Notes: generated by a model from the letters alone, not told the origin. A stretch of DNA of 64,000 bases from Roseovarius sp. MMSF_3281 (GCF_030733685.1 NZ_JASHIM010000004.1:124001-188000); one strand, 5' to 3'; numbered from the stretch's first letter, positions 17,867-27,483 are shown. Numbers and translations are program-made.

Positions 17867-18005
17867 TGATCACCCTGTCCGGACGCGGGGCGCGTCGCGG
17901 GCAACGGACCTTCCGTAGTGGTGGCATTATCACCGTTTGCGGGAGGGGATTCCTCCGCAGGCCACAATAAACACTACGCGCCGTGCGCGAGCCGAGGAAT
18001 TTGCG

Positions 18006-19970
18006 ATGTCCAAACAGATATCAACACCACTGAAAGCGGCACTTGCAGTTTTTGCTACGCTCCATTCCGGATCAGCTTTGGCCCAGGAGGGCACGTTTGA
18101 CCTGGGTGAAATCGTTATCACCGCCACGACAAAGCCCATCGAGAAATTGCGCTCGGGCGCATCTGTCGAGGTTCTGGGCGAGGACGAGACCGTCGCCCAA
18201 AGCGGTGATTTGCAGTTGAAATCGTCGTTGCAGCGCCTGCCGGGCGTGACCGCGCAGCAAAACGGCCCCGCGGGCACTCCGTCCAACATCGGCATTCGTG
18301 GCGCGCAGGAACGGTATACGGCGATCTATATCGACGGCATCAAAGTGAACGATCCGTCCTCGACCTCGGGCCAGTACAGCAATCTTGGCGGGCTTACGGC
18401 CAGCGGCCTCAGCCGGGTTGAGGTTCTGAAAGGATCTCAATCGGCGCTTTACGGCGGCTCGGCCGTTGCGGGGGTGGTCAATGTCTTCACCATGCCCGAT
18501 CTTGATGGCCCCGAGGGAACACAGCATCGCGCCGAAGTGATGTACGGAAGCCATGGCACTTTCACGGGCTCCTATTCTTTTAGTCGACGGGTCGGCGACC
18601 TGAGCCTTTCTTTGGGCCTTTCCCATGCCGAAAGCGATGGCTTCTCGGCAGGAGATGAAAACCGTGGCAATACCGAGGATGACGGATACAGCAACGACCG
18701 CCTCAGCTTTGGTTTGGCCTACCAGGCATCGGATGCGGTGCGTGTCGGCGTGAACGGGTTCTATTCGGTCGGGCGCTCGGAATTCGACGAAGGCACCGGC
18801 GCGGGCCCCGTGGACGGCACGCCCGGAGACGAACGCGGCAAACGCACCGAACGGGGCATACGGACCTTTGCCGAGATCGACAACGGCGGGGCCTGGACAC
18901 ATGAATTTTCCGTGTCCTATTACGATGTTGACCGCAGTCAATCCTCGATAACCGTGGCCCCCGGTAGCTTCAGCCCCTACACGAGCCGCTTCAAAGGGGA
19001 ACGCCGTCGTCTGGACTGGCAGTCGAATGTCGAAGTGTCCGAACAGTTCAGCCTCAGCTTTGGCGGTGATCATGAAAAACTCACGTCGAAGGACAGCTCG
19101 ATTCCAGGCGGCAGAGCCAGCACCAGCAATAGTGGGGTCTTTGCGGAAGCGATCTATAGCCCGCGCGATGATCTCGATGTGATCGGAACCCTGCGCTACG
19201 ATGACAATTCGCAATTCGGGGATAAGACCACCGGCAGGCTTGCCGTCAGCTATCGCCCGACCGAGGCACTGACCTTGCGGGGTGCAATCGCGAATGGTTT
19301 CCGTGCGCCTGTTCCTTCGGAACTTTACAGTGCCTTCCCCGATCCGCTTTACCCGTATCAAGGCAACCCGAACTTGGCCCCCGAGGAAAGCGAAAGCATC
19401 GAAGTCGGTTTCGATCTGGCGCTTGGTGGCGATACCACCATCAGCACAACCGCCTTTCACAAGGGCATCAGCAACCTCGTGCAATACGACCCATGCCCCG
19501 TGACGATCGATTTCACGCTGTTTTCCTGCGATCCGGGCACTTTTTCCACGGTCACGAACACCCCCGGAACGACCACGTTCCAAGGTTTGGAATTCCAGCT
19601 TGAGCACAGTTTTTCCGAGCATTTGGGAGTGATCTTGGCCTATACTTATATCGACGCGGAAACCGCCGCGGGCGCGCGGTTGCCCCGCGTGGCCCAACAC
19701 GAGGCCTTCCTTGGCCTTGACGCCGCGTTGACGGATCGCGTGAATGGGCAGCTTTCGGTGACCCATGTCGCGGACCGCGCGCCCGACAACAACCCGGCGC
19801 AGGCCATGCCGGATTACACGGTGGTCGATTTGGGCTTTGATTATGAGATAAACGAAGGCACTACGGCCTATCTATCGGTGCACAATGTACTGGATGAACA
19901 GTATCAACAGGTTGGCGGCTATGGCACGTCCGACAGGGCTGTCTTTGTCGGGCTTCGTGCGGAATACTAA
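18006..19970 (+). CDS. btuB: TonB-dependent cobalamin receptor BtuB
   Basis: 654 aa from ATG 18006. It has a signal peptide (cleavage near ALA-QEG), a TonB box (GEIVITATT), a plug domain containing NIGIRGAQERYTAIYIDGIKV and a 22-strand type barrel ending in an aromatic-poor GLRAEY. It imports cobalamin across the outer membrane using TonB energy. The assignment rests on size, the upstream B12 riboswitch and the downstream btuFCD-cbiZ genes, with which it forms one transcription unit. Confidence 0.92.
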   Translation: MSKQISTPLKAALAVFATLHSGSALAQEGTFDLGEIVITATTKPIEKLRSGASVEVLGEDETVAQSGDLQLKSSLQRLPGVTAQQNGPAGTPSNIGIRGAQERYTAIYIDGIKVNDPSSTSGQYSNLGGLTASGLSRVEVLKGSQSALYGGSAVAGVVNVFTMPDLDGPEGTQHRAEVMYGSHGTFTGSYSFSRRVGDLSLSLGLSHAESDGFSAGDENRGNTEDDGYSNDRLSFGLAYQASDAVRVGVNGFYSVGRSEFDEGTGAGPVDGTPGDERGKRTERGIRTFAEIDNGGAWTHEFSVSYYDVDRSQSSITVAPGSFSPYTSRFKGERRRLDWQSNVEVSEQFSLSFGGDHEKLTSKDSSIPGGRASTSNSGVFAEAIYSPRDDLDVIGTLRYDDNSQFGDKTTGRLAVSYRPTEALTLRGAIANGFRAPVPSELYSAFPDPLYPYQGNPNLAPEESESIEVGFDLALGGDTTISTTAFHKGISNLVQYDPCPVTIDFTLFSCDPGTFSTVTNTPGTTTFQGLEFQLEHSFSEHLGVILAYTYIDAETAAGARLPRVAQHEAFLGLDAALTDRVNGQLSVTHVADRAPDNNPAQAMPDYTVVDLGFDYEINEGTTAYLSVHNVLDEQYQQVGGYGTSDRAVFVGLRAEY

Positions 19971-20811
19971 AGCCATACGGCGTGCGGCGCACAGCCTTGT
20001 GCTGTGCGCTTGTCTTATCGCGGGCGCGGCGCAGGCCGCCGCGCCCGAGCGCGTGGTGTCGATCAACCTGTGTACCGATCAACTCTCCATGCTGCTGGCC
20101 GACAAGGGGCAACTCCATTCGGTCAGCCATATTGCGCTTGATCCGCGGGTTTCGGCCATGGTCGACACGGCCCGCGACTACAAGGTCAACCACGGGCTTG
20201 CCGAGGAAATCTATCTTATGCAACCGGACCTCGTGGTGGCCGGGGCATGGTCTGATCGCGCAACGGTGGATTTGCTGCGGCAGCTCGATATTCCGGTGGC
20301 GCTTTTCAAACCGGCGAATTCCTTGGACGATGTGCGCGAGCGTATCCGGCAAATGGGCACCGTTTTGCACCGTCAAGACACCGCAGAGGCCGTGATCGAA
20401 GGGTTCGATGCCCGCCTTGCCACCCTTGGGCCCGGGGGCACCCCCAATCCTAGCGCGGTGGTCTATTATGCGAATGGCTACACGGCGGGCGACGACACGC
20501 TGGCCGGGGAAATCCTGCGTGTGGCGGGGTTCGATAATCCCGTGGGTACAGGCGGCTACGCCATGGGCCGTAAGCTTTCGCTTGAAATATTGGCGATGAC
20601 CGACCCCGATATCGTCATCACCGCACGGCCCTATCCGGGTGCGTCGCGATCCGAGGCGATTCTCGAACATCCGGTGGTCAAGGCGCTGCGGCACGATCGC
20701 GCCAATGCCACGATGGCCGACCACGATTGGGTGTGTGGGACGCCTTATGTGTTACGCGCCATCGAACAGCTTGCGGCGGCCCGCAAAGACATCACCGGGC
20801 AGGCCGAATGA
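19957..20811 (+). CDS. btuF: Cobalamin ABC transporter binding protein BtuF
   Basis: 284 aa from GTG 19957, which overlaps the btuB end by 14 bp and opens a good signal peptide (cleavage near AQA-AAPERV). An in-frame ATG at 19921 is the alternative start. It is a class III helical-backbone binding protein, with the start RVVSINLCTDQL and the middle EEIYLMQPDLVVAGAWS typical of BtuF/FecB folds. It captures cobalamin or cobinamide in the periplasm for BtuCD. Confidence 0.88.
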   Translation: MRNTKAIRRAAHSLVLCACLIAGAAQAAAPERVVSINLCTDQLSMLLADKGQLHSVSHIALDPRVSAMVDTARDYKVNHGLAEEIYLMQPDLVVAGAWSDRATVDLLRQLDIPVALFKPANSLDDVRERIRQMGTVLHRQDTAEAVIEGFDARLATLGPGGTPNPSAVVYYANGYTAGDDTLAGEILRVAGFDNPVGTGGYAMGRKLSLEILAMTDPDIVITARPYPGASRSEAILEHPVVKALRHDRANATMADHDWVCGTPYVLRAIEQLAAARKDITGQAE

Positions 20812-21791
20812 GCCGGCTGATGATCGTTCTTTGGGTCTTGGTGGTGGCCCTCGCATCGGTTTCGCTGCTGACCGGCCCGGCGGGCATCGGTCCGGGCGAC
20901 AGCCTTGCGGCCCTTGTCACCGGCGATGGTGGGCCGATCACGCTGGTCATGCGCGAGATTCGCCTGCCGCGCATGATCCTTGCGCTTCTGATCGGTGGCT
21001 CGCTTGGGTTGGCGGGGGCGGCGATGCAGGGCTACCTGCGCAACCCGCTGGCCGAACCGGGGCTGATCGGGGTTTCGGGCTCGGCCGCGTTTGGCGCGGT
21101 GCTGGCGATCCAGACGGGTCTCTCGGCGACTTTCGCCCTTGGCCTGCCGCTTATGGCATTGGGTGGGGCACTGGCGGGCGTCATGCTTGTGATGCTGCTT
21201 GCCGGGCCAAGGGGCGGGTCGCTGACGCTTATTCTTGCAGGCATTGCTGTCTCGGCGCTTGCCGGTGCGCTGACCTCGCTGGTGCTTAACCTTTCGCCCA
21301 ATCCCTTTGCCGCCAATGAGATCGTCTTCTGGATGATGGGCTCGCTTGCCGACCGCTCGATGACCCATGTCTGGCTTGTCCTGCCCTTCATGGCGGTGGG
21401 TATCGCGATCCTTGCATCGCTTGGCCGTGGGCTTGATGCCCTCACTCTTGGCGAGGACGCCGCCGAGGCCTTGGGCATGGCCCCCAAGGGCCTGCGCCTC
21501 AAGTTGGTGCTTGGCACGGCCTGCGTGGTGGGGGCCGGAACGGCGGTGGCCGGTGCGATCGGTTTCGTGGGGCTGGTGGTGCCGCATATACTGCGCCCAC
21601 TGGTGGGCGCGCGGCCCTCGCGGTTGCTTTGGGCCTCGGCGCTTGGTGGTGCGGCAATGGTCCTGGCCGCCGATATTGCCGTGCGCGTTATCCTGCCTGA
21701 ACGCGACCTCAAGCTCGGCGTTCTTACGGCGCTTGTGGGCGCGCCGCTTTTCCTGCACCTGATCCTCAAACTCAGACAGGAGCGGATATGA
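20808..21791 (+). CDS. btuC: Cobalamin ABC transporter permease BtuC
   Basis: 327 aa from ATG 20808, which overlaps the btuF stop (ATGA). It is a hydrophobic FecCD-family permease with about ten helices. Family features are IRLPRMILALLIGGSLGLAG, AMQGYLRNPLAEPGLIGVS, and GFVGLVVPHILRPLVG near the end. It forms the inner-membrane channel for cobalamin with BtuD. Confidence 0.93.
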   Translation: MSRLMIVLWVLVVALASVSLLTGPAGIGPGDSLAALVTGDGGPITLVMREIRLPRMILALLIGGSLGLAGAAMQGYLRNPLAEPGLIGVSGSAAFGAVLAIQTGLSATFALGLPLMALGGALAGVMLVMLLAGPRGGSLTLILAGIAVSALAGALTSLVLNLSPNPFAANEIVFWMMGSLADRSMTHVWLVLPFMAVGIAILASLGRGLDALTLGEDAAEALGMAPKGLRLKLVLGTACVVGAGTAVAGAIGFVGLVVPHILRPLVGARPSRLLWASALGGAAMVLAADIAVRVILPERDLKLGVLTALVGAPLFLHLILKLRQERI

Positions 21792-22543
21792 GCCTTCTGA
21801 CCCTGTCCAACCTCTCGGTGTGCTTGCGCGGGCGTGACGTGTTTCGCGATATCTCGCTTTCCATCGGGACTGGCGAACTTGTCGGCCTGATCGGCCCGAA
21901 CGGTGCCGGCAAGACAACGCTGATGCGGGCGGCGCTTGGCCTTTTGCCGTCCTCCGGGCAAAGCACGCTGGCCGCCCTGTCGCAGGCCGAGCGCGCCCGG
22001 CAGGTGGCGTGGATGCCCCAATCGCGCGAGATTGCCTGGCCGGTCAGCGTGGCAGACGTGGTCATGCTGGGCCGTTTGCCGCATATGACCAGCCGCCAGC
22101 CATCGCAGGTGGACCGGCAGCGCCGGGACGAGGCGCTGGCGTGGATGGAGCTTGAGAATATGCGCGACCGCGCCGCGACCCGGCTGTCGGGCGGGGAGCA
22201 GGCGCGGGTGCTGATCGCGCGGGCGCTTGCGCAGGACACACCGCTTTTGATGGCCGATGAACCGGTTGCCGGTCTTGATCCGGCACATCAGATTTCCACC
22301 ATGCAAACCTTTGGCAACCTGGCGAAGGCGGGTAAATCCGTACTTGTCTCGCTTCACGATCTCAGCCTTGCGGCGCGGCATTGTACGCGGATCGTGATGC
22401 TGGGCGAGGGCGGGCTGGTGGCCGATGGCCCGCCCGCAGAGGTGCTTACGCCTGAACGCATTGCGCATGTTTTCCATATCACCGCGTGGTACCGCAGCAC
22501 CGAAGACGGCCCGATTTACCAACCGCTTGAGGTGATCCGATGA
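21788..22543 (+). CDS. btuD: Cobalamin ABC transporter ATPase BtuD
   Basis: 251 aa. Walker A is GPNGAGKTT, the signature LSGGEQARV and Walker B LLMADEPVAGLD, followed by the switch histidine in LVSLHDLS. It overlaps both neighbours by ATGA (21788-21791 and 22540-22543), so translation is coupled along the operon. It powers BtuC. Confidence 0.93.
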   Translation: MSLLTLSNLSVCLRGRDVFRDISLSIGTGELVGLIGPNGAGKTTLMRAALGLLPSSGQSTLAALSQAERARQVAWMPQSREIAWPVSVADVVMLGRLPHMTSRQPSQVDRQRRDEALAWMELENMRDRAATRLSGGEQARVLIARALAQDTPLLMADEPVAGLDPAHQISTMQTFGNLAKAGKSVLVSLHDLSLAARHCTRIVMLGEGGLVADGPPAEVLTPERIAHVFHITAWYRSTEDGPIYQPLEVIR

Positions 22544-23202
22544 GCGCGGTGATGCTTGATCGTCCTTGGCTTGAATTCGATCTGGGACGTGAAATGCAGG
22601 TCTTAAGCTGGGCCGTGCATCGCCCCGGTCTTGTGAAGGCCCGGCGTATCCTCTGGCGCGAAGTGCGTAACGCCGACCTGCCCCCGGACCTTGATGTCGA
22701 GGCGTGGCTTGAACGTCAGCTTGCACAGCGCGGCGCCGAAGATGCCGTTACCTTCCTGACGTCGCGGGATATCCGGCAGGTGACACAAGCCACAGTCGCC
22801 TCCGGCGCAACCGAGGCCCAAGCCGTGGCCACGGTGGGCCTGTCCAATGCCGAACGGGTGGGCCACAGGTTGGACCGTTCCGGTCAGGACTGGGGCACGA
22901 TCAACGTGGCGCTGCGCCTGAACCGCAGTTTGACCCAGCCCGCCTTGCTGGAAGCGATGAGTGTCGCGGTGCAGGCGCGCACCGCCGCCGTCATGGATGT
23001 CGACATGCCGCTTGCCCCCGGGCGGGCGACGGGCACGGGCACCGATTGCGTTGCCATCGCCGCTTTCGAGGGGGGCGTCAAATATGCTGGGCTGCACACC
23101 GAGATCGGCGAGGCCACGGGCCGCGCCGTCTATACCGCCGTTTTTGAAGGGGCGCGTCAGTGGATGGCGACGCAGGGGCGAAGCCTCGATGCGATGATAT
23201 GA
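22540..23202 (+). CDS. cbiZ: Adenosylcobinamide amidohydrolase CbiZ
   Basis: 220 aa. It matches the CbiZ family along its length, with FLTSRDIRQ, VGLSNAERVG, TINVALRLNRSL, and the C-terminal GTGTDCVAIAA and YAGLHTEIGEATGRAV. CbiZ cleaves the aminopropanol side chain of adenosylcobinamide or pseudocobalamin precursors to give adenosylcobyric acid, so imported corrinoids can be remodelled. This archaeal-type route is known in some Rhodobacteraceae. It is the last gene of the riboswitch-controlled operon. Confidence 0.9.
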   Translation: MSAVMLDRPWLEFDLGREMQVLSWAVHRPGLVKARRILWREVRNADLPPDLDVEAWLERQLAQRGAEDAVTFLTSRDIRQVTQATVASGATEAQAVATVGLSNAERVGHRLDRSGQDWGTINVALRLNRSLTQPALLEAMSVAVQARTAAVMDVDMPLAPGRATGTGTDCVAIAAFEGGVKYAGLHTEIGEATGRAVYTAVFEGARQWMATQGRSLDAMI

Positions 23203-23306
23203 CGGTGCGCCGCTTAGATATCGGGTCGACATGATGGCATCCCAAAGGCCTGCGCCAACCCTCCTCTGACCTGCCACACCAACGTCAACCCCATGAGGAA
23301 AGCGCG

Positions 23307-23444
23307 ATGAACCCGGCGGAATGGCTGTTGCGCACGGCCCGCCGGATGCCCAAGGCCCCGGCGTTGGTACTGGGAACCGGCATCGTGGCGGATTACCATG
23401 AATTCGAACGCCGGGCAGCGGCCATGCGGTCCAAAGGGCCTTGA
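23307..23444 (+). pseudogene. N-terminal remnant of an acyl-CoA synthetase
   Basis: A 45-codon frame with a good ribosome site (GAGGAAAG, 23295-23302). It starts MNPAEWLLRTARRMPKAPAL and continues YHEFERRAAAM before a stop. This is the usual N terminus of class I acyl-CoA ligases of ~500 aa, and nothing of the rest is found downstream. I read it as a decayed gene end left by a deletion or rearrangement. A short expressed peptide cannot be excluded. Confidence 0.55.
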
Positions 23445-23758
23445 CGACGCGAAGCGCGTGACCGGTGTCTAGGGGCCGGTCGCGTCCATCTTTCGGTGTC
23501 CGACCGCCTCTTTTCACGACAACCCGCGGGGGAATTCCTGTTTTGCGCCCAGATCAGCTTTTATTTTCCTAAGCACTTCCAGGCGTTGGCAAAATTTGGA
23601 GATCACTTAGTAACACATTGATAATAATAGGGTATTTCCATCACTGCGCTGGTGGCATGCACGCGGTTTTACTTTGGAGTTATTTGTAATGGATCATTGA
23701 CAGGTTACAATCACGGCGTCAGCTTAGACGAAATGACGCAGTAATAAGGAGATTGGCC
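23445..23758. other. AT-rich leader region of the TeaABCD-like operon
   Basis: No gene seen. GACCGG (23460-23465) pairs with CCGGTC (23476-23481), and further GGTCG/CGACC pairing ends near a TCTTTT, probably a terminator for upstream transcription. The next 200 bp are AT-rich. TTGACA at 23697-23702 is a possible -35 element, but no convincing -10 at the right spacing was found. Confidence 0.4.
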
Positions 23759-24772
23759 ATGGCTAGATTTTTGCACACATCCTTGGCGGCAGCCATTGCA
23801 ACCGGCATGACGTTCAGCGCAAGCGTCGCTCAGGCAGACACTTGGCGATATGCTTTTGAAGAGGCGCTCGACGAGGTGCAGGGTGTTTATGCCCAGAAGT
23901 TCAAGGAAGAGGTCGAGGCCAATTCCGACCACACCGTGCAACTCTTTCCCTACGGCACTCTTGGCGAATCCGCCGACACGATGGAACAGGCCCAGACCGG
24001 TATCCTGCAATTCGTCGACCAAAGCCCGGGTTTCACCGGGTCGCTTATCCCCGAGGCACAGGTTTTCTTCGTGCCCTACCTGCTGCCGCAGAGCACCGAA
24101 AAGCTGGGCGAGTTTTTCCGCACCTCGAAGGCCATCAACGAGATGTTCCCAGAGCTTTACGCCGAGCAGGGTCTGGAACTCCTGACAATGTTCCCCGAGG
24201 GCGAGGTCTGCATGACCACGCAGGAACCGGTCACCGGGCCGCCCGATCTCGACCAGGTCAAGTTCCGCGTGATGACCAACCCGCTGTTGGTTGAAAGCTA
24301 CAAAGCCTTCGGTGCCACGCCCACGCCGCTGCCGTGGGGCGAAGTTTACGGCGCGCTTCAGACCGGTATCATCCAGGGTCAGGAAAACCCGATGTTCTTC
24401 ATCGATTCGACCAAGATGTACGAGGTGACCGAGGTCATCACCTGTGCCGGCCACAACAACTTTACCACCGCCGTGATGGCCAACAAGGATTTCTATGACG
24501 GTCTGTCCGAAGAGGATCAGCAGGTGGTCCAGGACGCGATCGACGTCGCCTTCGACCACATCATCGACTACCAGAAGGGCCTTCACGAACAGAGCATCGA
24601 GAACATCAAGGAAGCCAAGCCCGAGATGGAGGTGAATACCCTCAGCGAAGAACAGCGTCAGCCTTTCGTCGAGGCCGGTGCTTCGGTCGAGGAAACCTTC
24701 CTTGAAATGACCGGCGACGGCGGGAAGAAGATTCTTGACCAGCTGAAGGCCGATCTCGAAGCCGTGCAATAA
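23759..24772 (+). CDS. teaA: TRAP substrate-binding protein, TeaA-like (ectoine type)
   Basis: 337 aa from ATG 23759, which lies 8 nt after AAGGAG. It has a signal peptide ending VAQA-DTWRYA. The mature part closely follows my memory of Halomonas TeaA: WRYA.EE, GILQFV.QSPGFTGSLIP, KAINEMFP.LYAE.GLELL and GATPTPLPWGEVYG.LQTGII.GQENP. TeaA binds ectoine and hydroxyectoine. No ectoine degradation genes are in this window, so uptake may be for osmoprotection, or the true ligand may be a relative. The family and gene order are firm; the ligand is inferred. Confidence 0.72.
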   Translation: MARFLHTSLAAAIATGMTFSASVAQADTWRYAFEEALDEVQGVYAQKFKEEVEANSDHTVQLFPYGTLGESADTMEQAQTGILQFVDQSPGFTGSLIPEAQVFFVPYLLPQSTEKLGEFFRTSKAINEMFPELYAEQGLELLTMFPEGEVCMTTQEPVTGPPDLDQVKFRVMTNPLLVESYKAFGATPTPLPWGEVYGALQTGIIQGQENPMFFIDSTKMYEVTEVITCAGHNNFTTAVMANKDFYDGLSEEDQQVVQDAIDVAFDHIIDYQKGLHEQSIENIKEAKPEMEVNTLSEEQRQPFVEAGASVEETFLEMTGDGGKKILDQLKADLEAVQ

Positions 24773-24786
24773 TTATAAAAGACCAT

Positions 24787-24817
24787 ACGGCGGCTGCGCC
24801 TTTCGCGTGGCCGCCGT
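24787..24817 (+). repeat. Intercistronic hairpin after teaA-like gene
   Basis: ACGGCGGC pairs with GCCGCCGT in the 72-bp gap before the small permease gene. It is likely a partial terminator or mRNA stabiliser favouring binding-protein expression. Confidence 0.5.
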
Positions 24818-24844
24818 GGCATCTATTGAACGCGGGGACAGCCA

Positions 24845-25471
24845 ATGTCAGACGAACACGGCTCTCAGATTCAGTCGCAGACCGACACGACGGGAATGGA
24901 CGACGAACCCACGGGCGAATACGTATCCACGCTGCCCGGTTTTCTTGGAACCATTGATATTCTCATAAGTAAGATCGAGGCGGTGATGCTTGCCGTCGGC
25001 GTATTGCTGATGGCGGCCAATACCATTGCCAACGTGATCGGGCGCTTCGTTTTTCAGAACAGCATTTTCTTCTCCGAGGAACTTAACCGTATCCTCATCA
25101 TCCTCATTACCTTCGCCGGGATCAGCTATGCGGCACGCCACGGGCGGCACATCCGAATGTCGGCGATCTACGACACCATGCCGCCCAAGGGGCGCAAGTT
25201 GATGATGATCGTCATCACGCTTGTCACGGCGGTCTTCATGTTGGGCCTTGCCTGGTACGCCTATGGCTACATTCTTACGCAGGCCGGACGCGGCCGCGTG
25301 CTGCCCTCGCTTCAGATCCCGGTCTGGATCACGCTGGTCTGGGTGCCCGTGGGCTTTTTCATGACCGGCGTGCAGTACCTGCTGACGGCCATCAAGAACA
25401 TCATCGACAAAGATATCTACCTCTCGACCGCCGTGCTCGAAGGGTATGACGACGACGAGAAGGAGGTCTGA
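24845..25471 (+). CDS. teaB: TRAP small permease, TeaB-like
   Basis: 208 aa. A hydrophilic N-terminal extension of about 40 residues precedes four hydrophobic helices. The DctQ family motif is [14 protein letters not shown]. It lies between the TeaA-like and TeaC-like genes. As in TeaABC, it should form the Q subunit of a sodium-driven importer. Confidence 0.8.
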   Translation: MSDEHGSQIQSQTDTTGMDDEPTGEYVSTLPGFLGTIDILISKIEAVMLAVGVLLMAANTIANVIGRFVFQNSIFFSEELNRILIILITFAGISYAARHGRHIRMSAIYDTMPPKGRKLMMIVITLVTAVFMLGLAWYAYGYILTQAGRGRVLPSLQIPVWITLVWVPVGFFMTGVQYLLTAIKNIIDKDIYLSTAVLEGYDDDEKEV

Positions 25472-25474
25472 GAC

Positions 25475-26761
25475 ATGGCCCTGACCATCTTTTCCATCAT
25501 GATCGTACTTTTGCTGCTGGGCTTTCCGATGATGATCCCGCTCATTGTCGGTGCCTTCGTGGGGTTTTACACCATGTTCGGCGGCTTCGGGCAGCTTGAA
25601 ACCATGATCCAGCAGATCATGGCCGGTATCCGGCCCGCCTCGCTGATTGCGGTGCCAATGTTCATTTTCGCCGCCGATATCATGACACGCGGGCAGTCGG
25701 CCAACCGTCTGATCGACCTTGTCATGTCCTTCGTGGGCCACCTAAAGGGCGGGCTTGCCGTATCCACCGCCGCCGCATGTACCATGTTCGGCGCGGTCTC
25801 GGGCTCCACGCAGGCGACCGTGGTCGCCGTCGGCTCTCCGCTGCGCCCCCGGATGCAGAAGGCGGGTTACAACGACAGCTTCATCCTTGCGCTTATCGTC
25901 AATTCCTCGGATATCGCCTTCCTGATCCCGCCCTCTATCGGCATGATCATCTACGGCGTTGTCTCCAACACCTCGATCGCCGAGCTTTTCATCGCCGGTA
26001 TCGGGCCGGGCCTGCTGATCCTGTTCCTGTTCTCGATCTACGCCTGGATCTACGCTGTTCGCAACAACGTGCCGACCGAACCGAAATACAGTTGGGGCGA
26101 ACGCCTCGTCGCCGGGCGCAAGGCGCTTTGGCCGCTGGGCTTTCCGCTGATCATCATCGGCGGCATCTACGGCGGCATCTTCAGCCCGACCGAGGCGGCC
26201 GCCGCCTGTGTGTTTTACGCGCTGGTGCTCGAGGTTCTCATATTCCGCGAACTCGACCTCAAGGGCGTCTACGAAACCGCGAAATCCACCGGTCTCATCA
26301 CCGCCGTGGTCTTCATCCTCGTGGGTGTCGGCGCGGCCTTCTCATGGGTGATTTCCTTCGCCCAGATCCCGCAGCAGATCCTTGGGTCCATCGGCATCGA
26401 CGAGATGGGCCAGATCGGGGTGCTGTTCGTGATCTCGGTGGCATTCTTCGTCGGCTGCATGTTCGTCGACCCGATCGTGGTGATCCTCGTTCTGGTCCCG
26501 ATCTTCGCCCCCGTGGTCGATTCCGTCGGCCTCGACCCGGTTCTGGTCGGCACGATCATCACGCTGCAGGTCGCTATCGGGTCGGCCACACCGCCCTTCG
26601 GATGCGATATTTTCACGGCCATCGCCGTGTTCAAGCGTCCGTACATGGAGGTGATCCGCGGTACGCCACCCTTCATTTTCATCCTGCTATCGGTCGCCGT
26701 GCTGCTGATCTTCTTCCCCCAGATCGCCTTGTTCCTGCGGGACCTTGCCTTCGCGAAATAA
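25475..26761 (+). CDS. teaC: TRAP large permease, TeaC-like
   Basis: 428 aa, DctM family. It has the motifs MFGAVSGSTQATVVAVGSP, FLIPPSIGMIIYGV, FSPTEAAAACVFYALV and ITLQVAIGSATPPFG. The start is 3 bp after the small permease stop. It is the translocating subunit; ion coupling and substrate are inferred from the Tea-like context. Confidence 0.85.
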   Translation: MALTIFSIMIVLLLLGFPMMIPLIVGAFVGFYTMFGGFGQLETMIQQIMAGIRPASLIAVPMFIFAADIMTRGQSANRLIDLVMSFVGHLKGGLAVSTAAACTMFGAVSGSTQATVVAVGSPLRPRMQKAGYNDSFILALIVNSSDIAFLIPPSIGMIIYGVVSNTSIAELFIAGIGPGLLILFLFSIYAWIYAVRNNVPTEPKYSWGERLVAGRKALWPLGFPLIIIGGIYGGIFSPTEAAAACVFYALVLEVLIFRELDLKGVYETAKSTGLITAVVFILVGVGAAFSWVISFAQIPQQILGSIGIDEMGQIGVLFVISVAFFVGCMFVDPIVVILVLVPIFAPVVDSVGLDPVLVGTIITLQVAIGSATPPFGCDIFTAIAVFKRPYMEVIRGTPPFIFILLSVAVLLIFFPQIALFLRDLAFAK

Positions 26762-26774
26762 ACGGGAGACAGAG

Positions 26775-27215
26775 ATGTACAAGTCCATACTGGTACCCTT
26801 CGACGGGTCGCCCAATTCCGAGCTGGCCCTCGACCGGGCCCTTGAAATGGCCGAGCTTTGCGGCGGCGCGGCTGTCACCATCCTGACGGTCTATCGCCAC
26901 CATTCCATGCTGGAGGCGTCGCTTTCGATGGTGCGCCAGGAAGATCCGGGTAACATGGACGACGCCATGCGCAGCCACGCCGAAGAGGTCGTGGCCACCG
27001 CGAAGAAACGCGCGCAGGACGCCGGCAAGACCGACGTCCGCGCCTTCGTCAAATCCGGTGCCACGTCGCGTAACATCGTCAAGTTCGTCAAGGAACACGA
27101 CATCGACCTCATCGTGATCGGCCGCCGTGGCATGGGATCAATGGAAGGTTATCTTCTGGGCAGTGTCTCGCAGAAGGTCACATACCTGTCTCCGGTGCCG
27201 GTGTTGATCGTCTGA
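26775..27215 (+). CDS. teaD: Universal stress protein, TeaD-like
   Basis: 146 aa from ATG 26775, preceded by GGGAGA. It is a single UspA domain with the ATP-binding motif G-2x-G-9x-G-S in GRRGMGSMEGYLLGSVS. It closes the operon 13 bp after the large permease. In Halomonas the fourth gene teaD encodes an ATP-binding Usp that moderates TeaABC activity, and the same role is likely here. Confidence 0.85.
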   Translation: MYKSILVPFDGSPNSELALDRALEMAELCGGAAVTILTVYRHHSMLEASLSMVRQEDPGNMDDAMRSHAEEVVATAKKRAQDAGKTDVRAFVKSGATSRNIVKFVKEHDIDLIVIGRRGMGSMEGYLLGSVSQKVTYLSPVPVLIV

Positions 27216-27483
27216 CCCGCGCGATTTCGCGAAAATTCGAACACGGACCCGCAAAGGTGCTCGAACCGGTATGCGGTCAATGACGCTTGGCCTGCCGTAG
27301 GCGCTCTATGCGTCGGTGGGTTGCGCATGCCGGATTCCGCGCCCCGGACCATCCCGCCGCTTGGGGTGTCGCCCTTGCCGGGGCGCGAGTGGTTCTCATT
27401 GCAATTCCGGGCGCCTTGTGAAAAGTGTGGCGAACAGGCAGCCAATTATCCGCTACCCAGAACAAGACCAAATCTACTGGGGA

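Noticed and set aside
27216-27483. Fur or Irr box upstream of the first TonB receptor
   Set aside because: TTCTCATT near 27392 is only a weak half-match with no dyad, so it is not reported as a feature.
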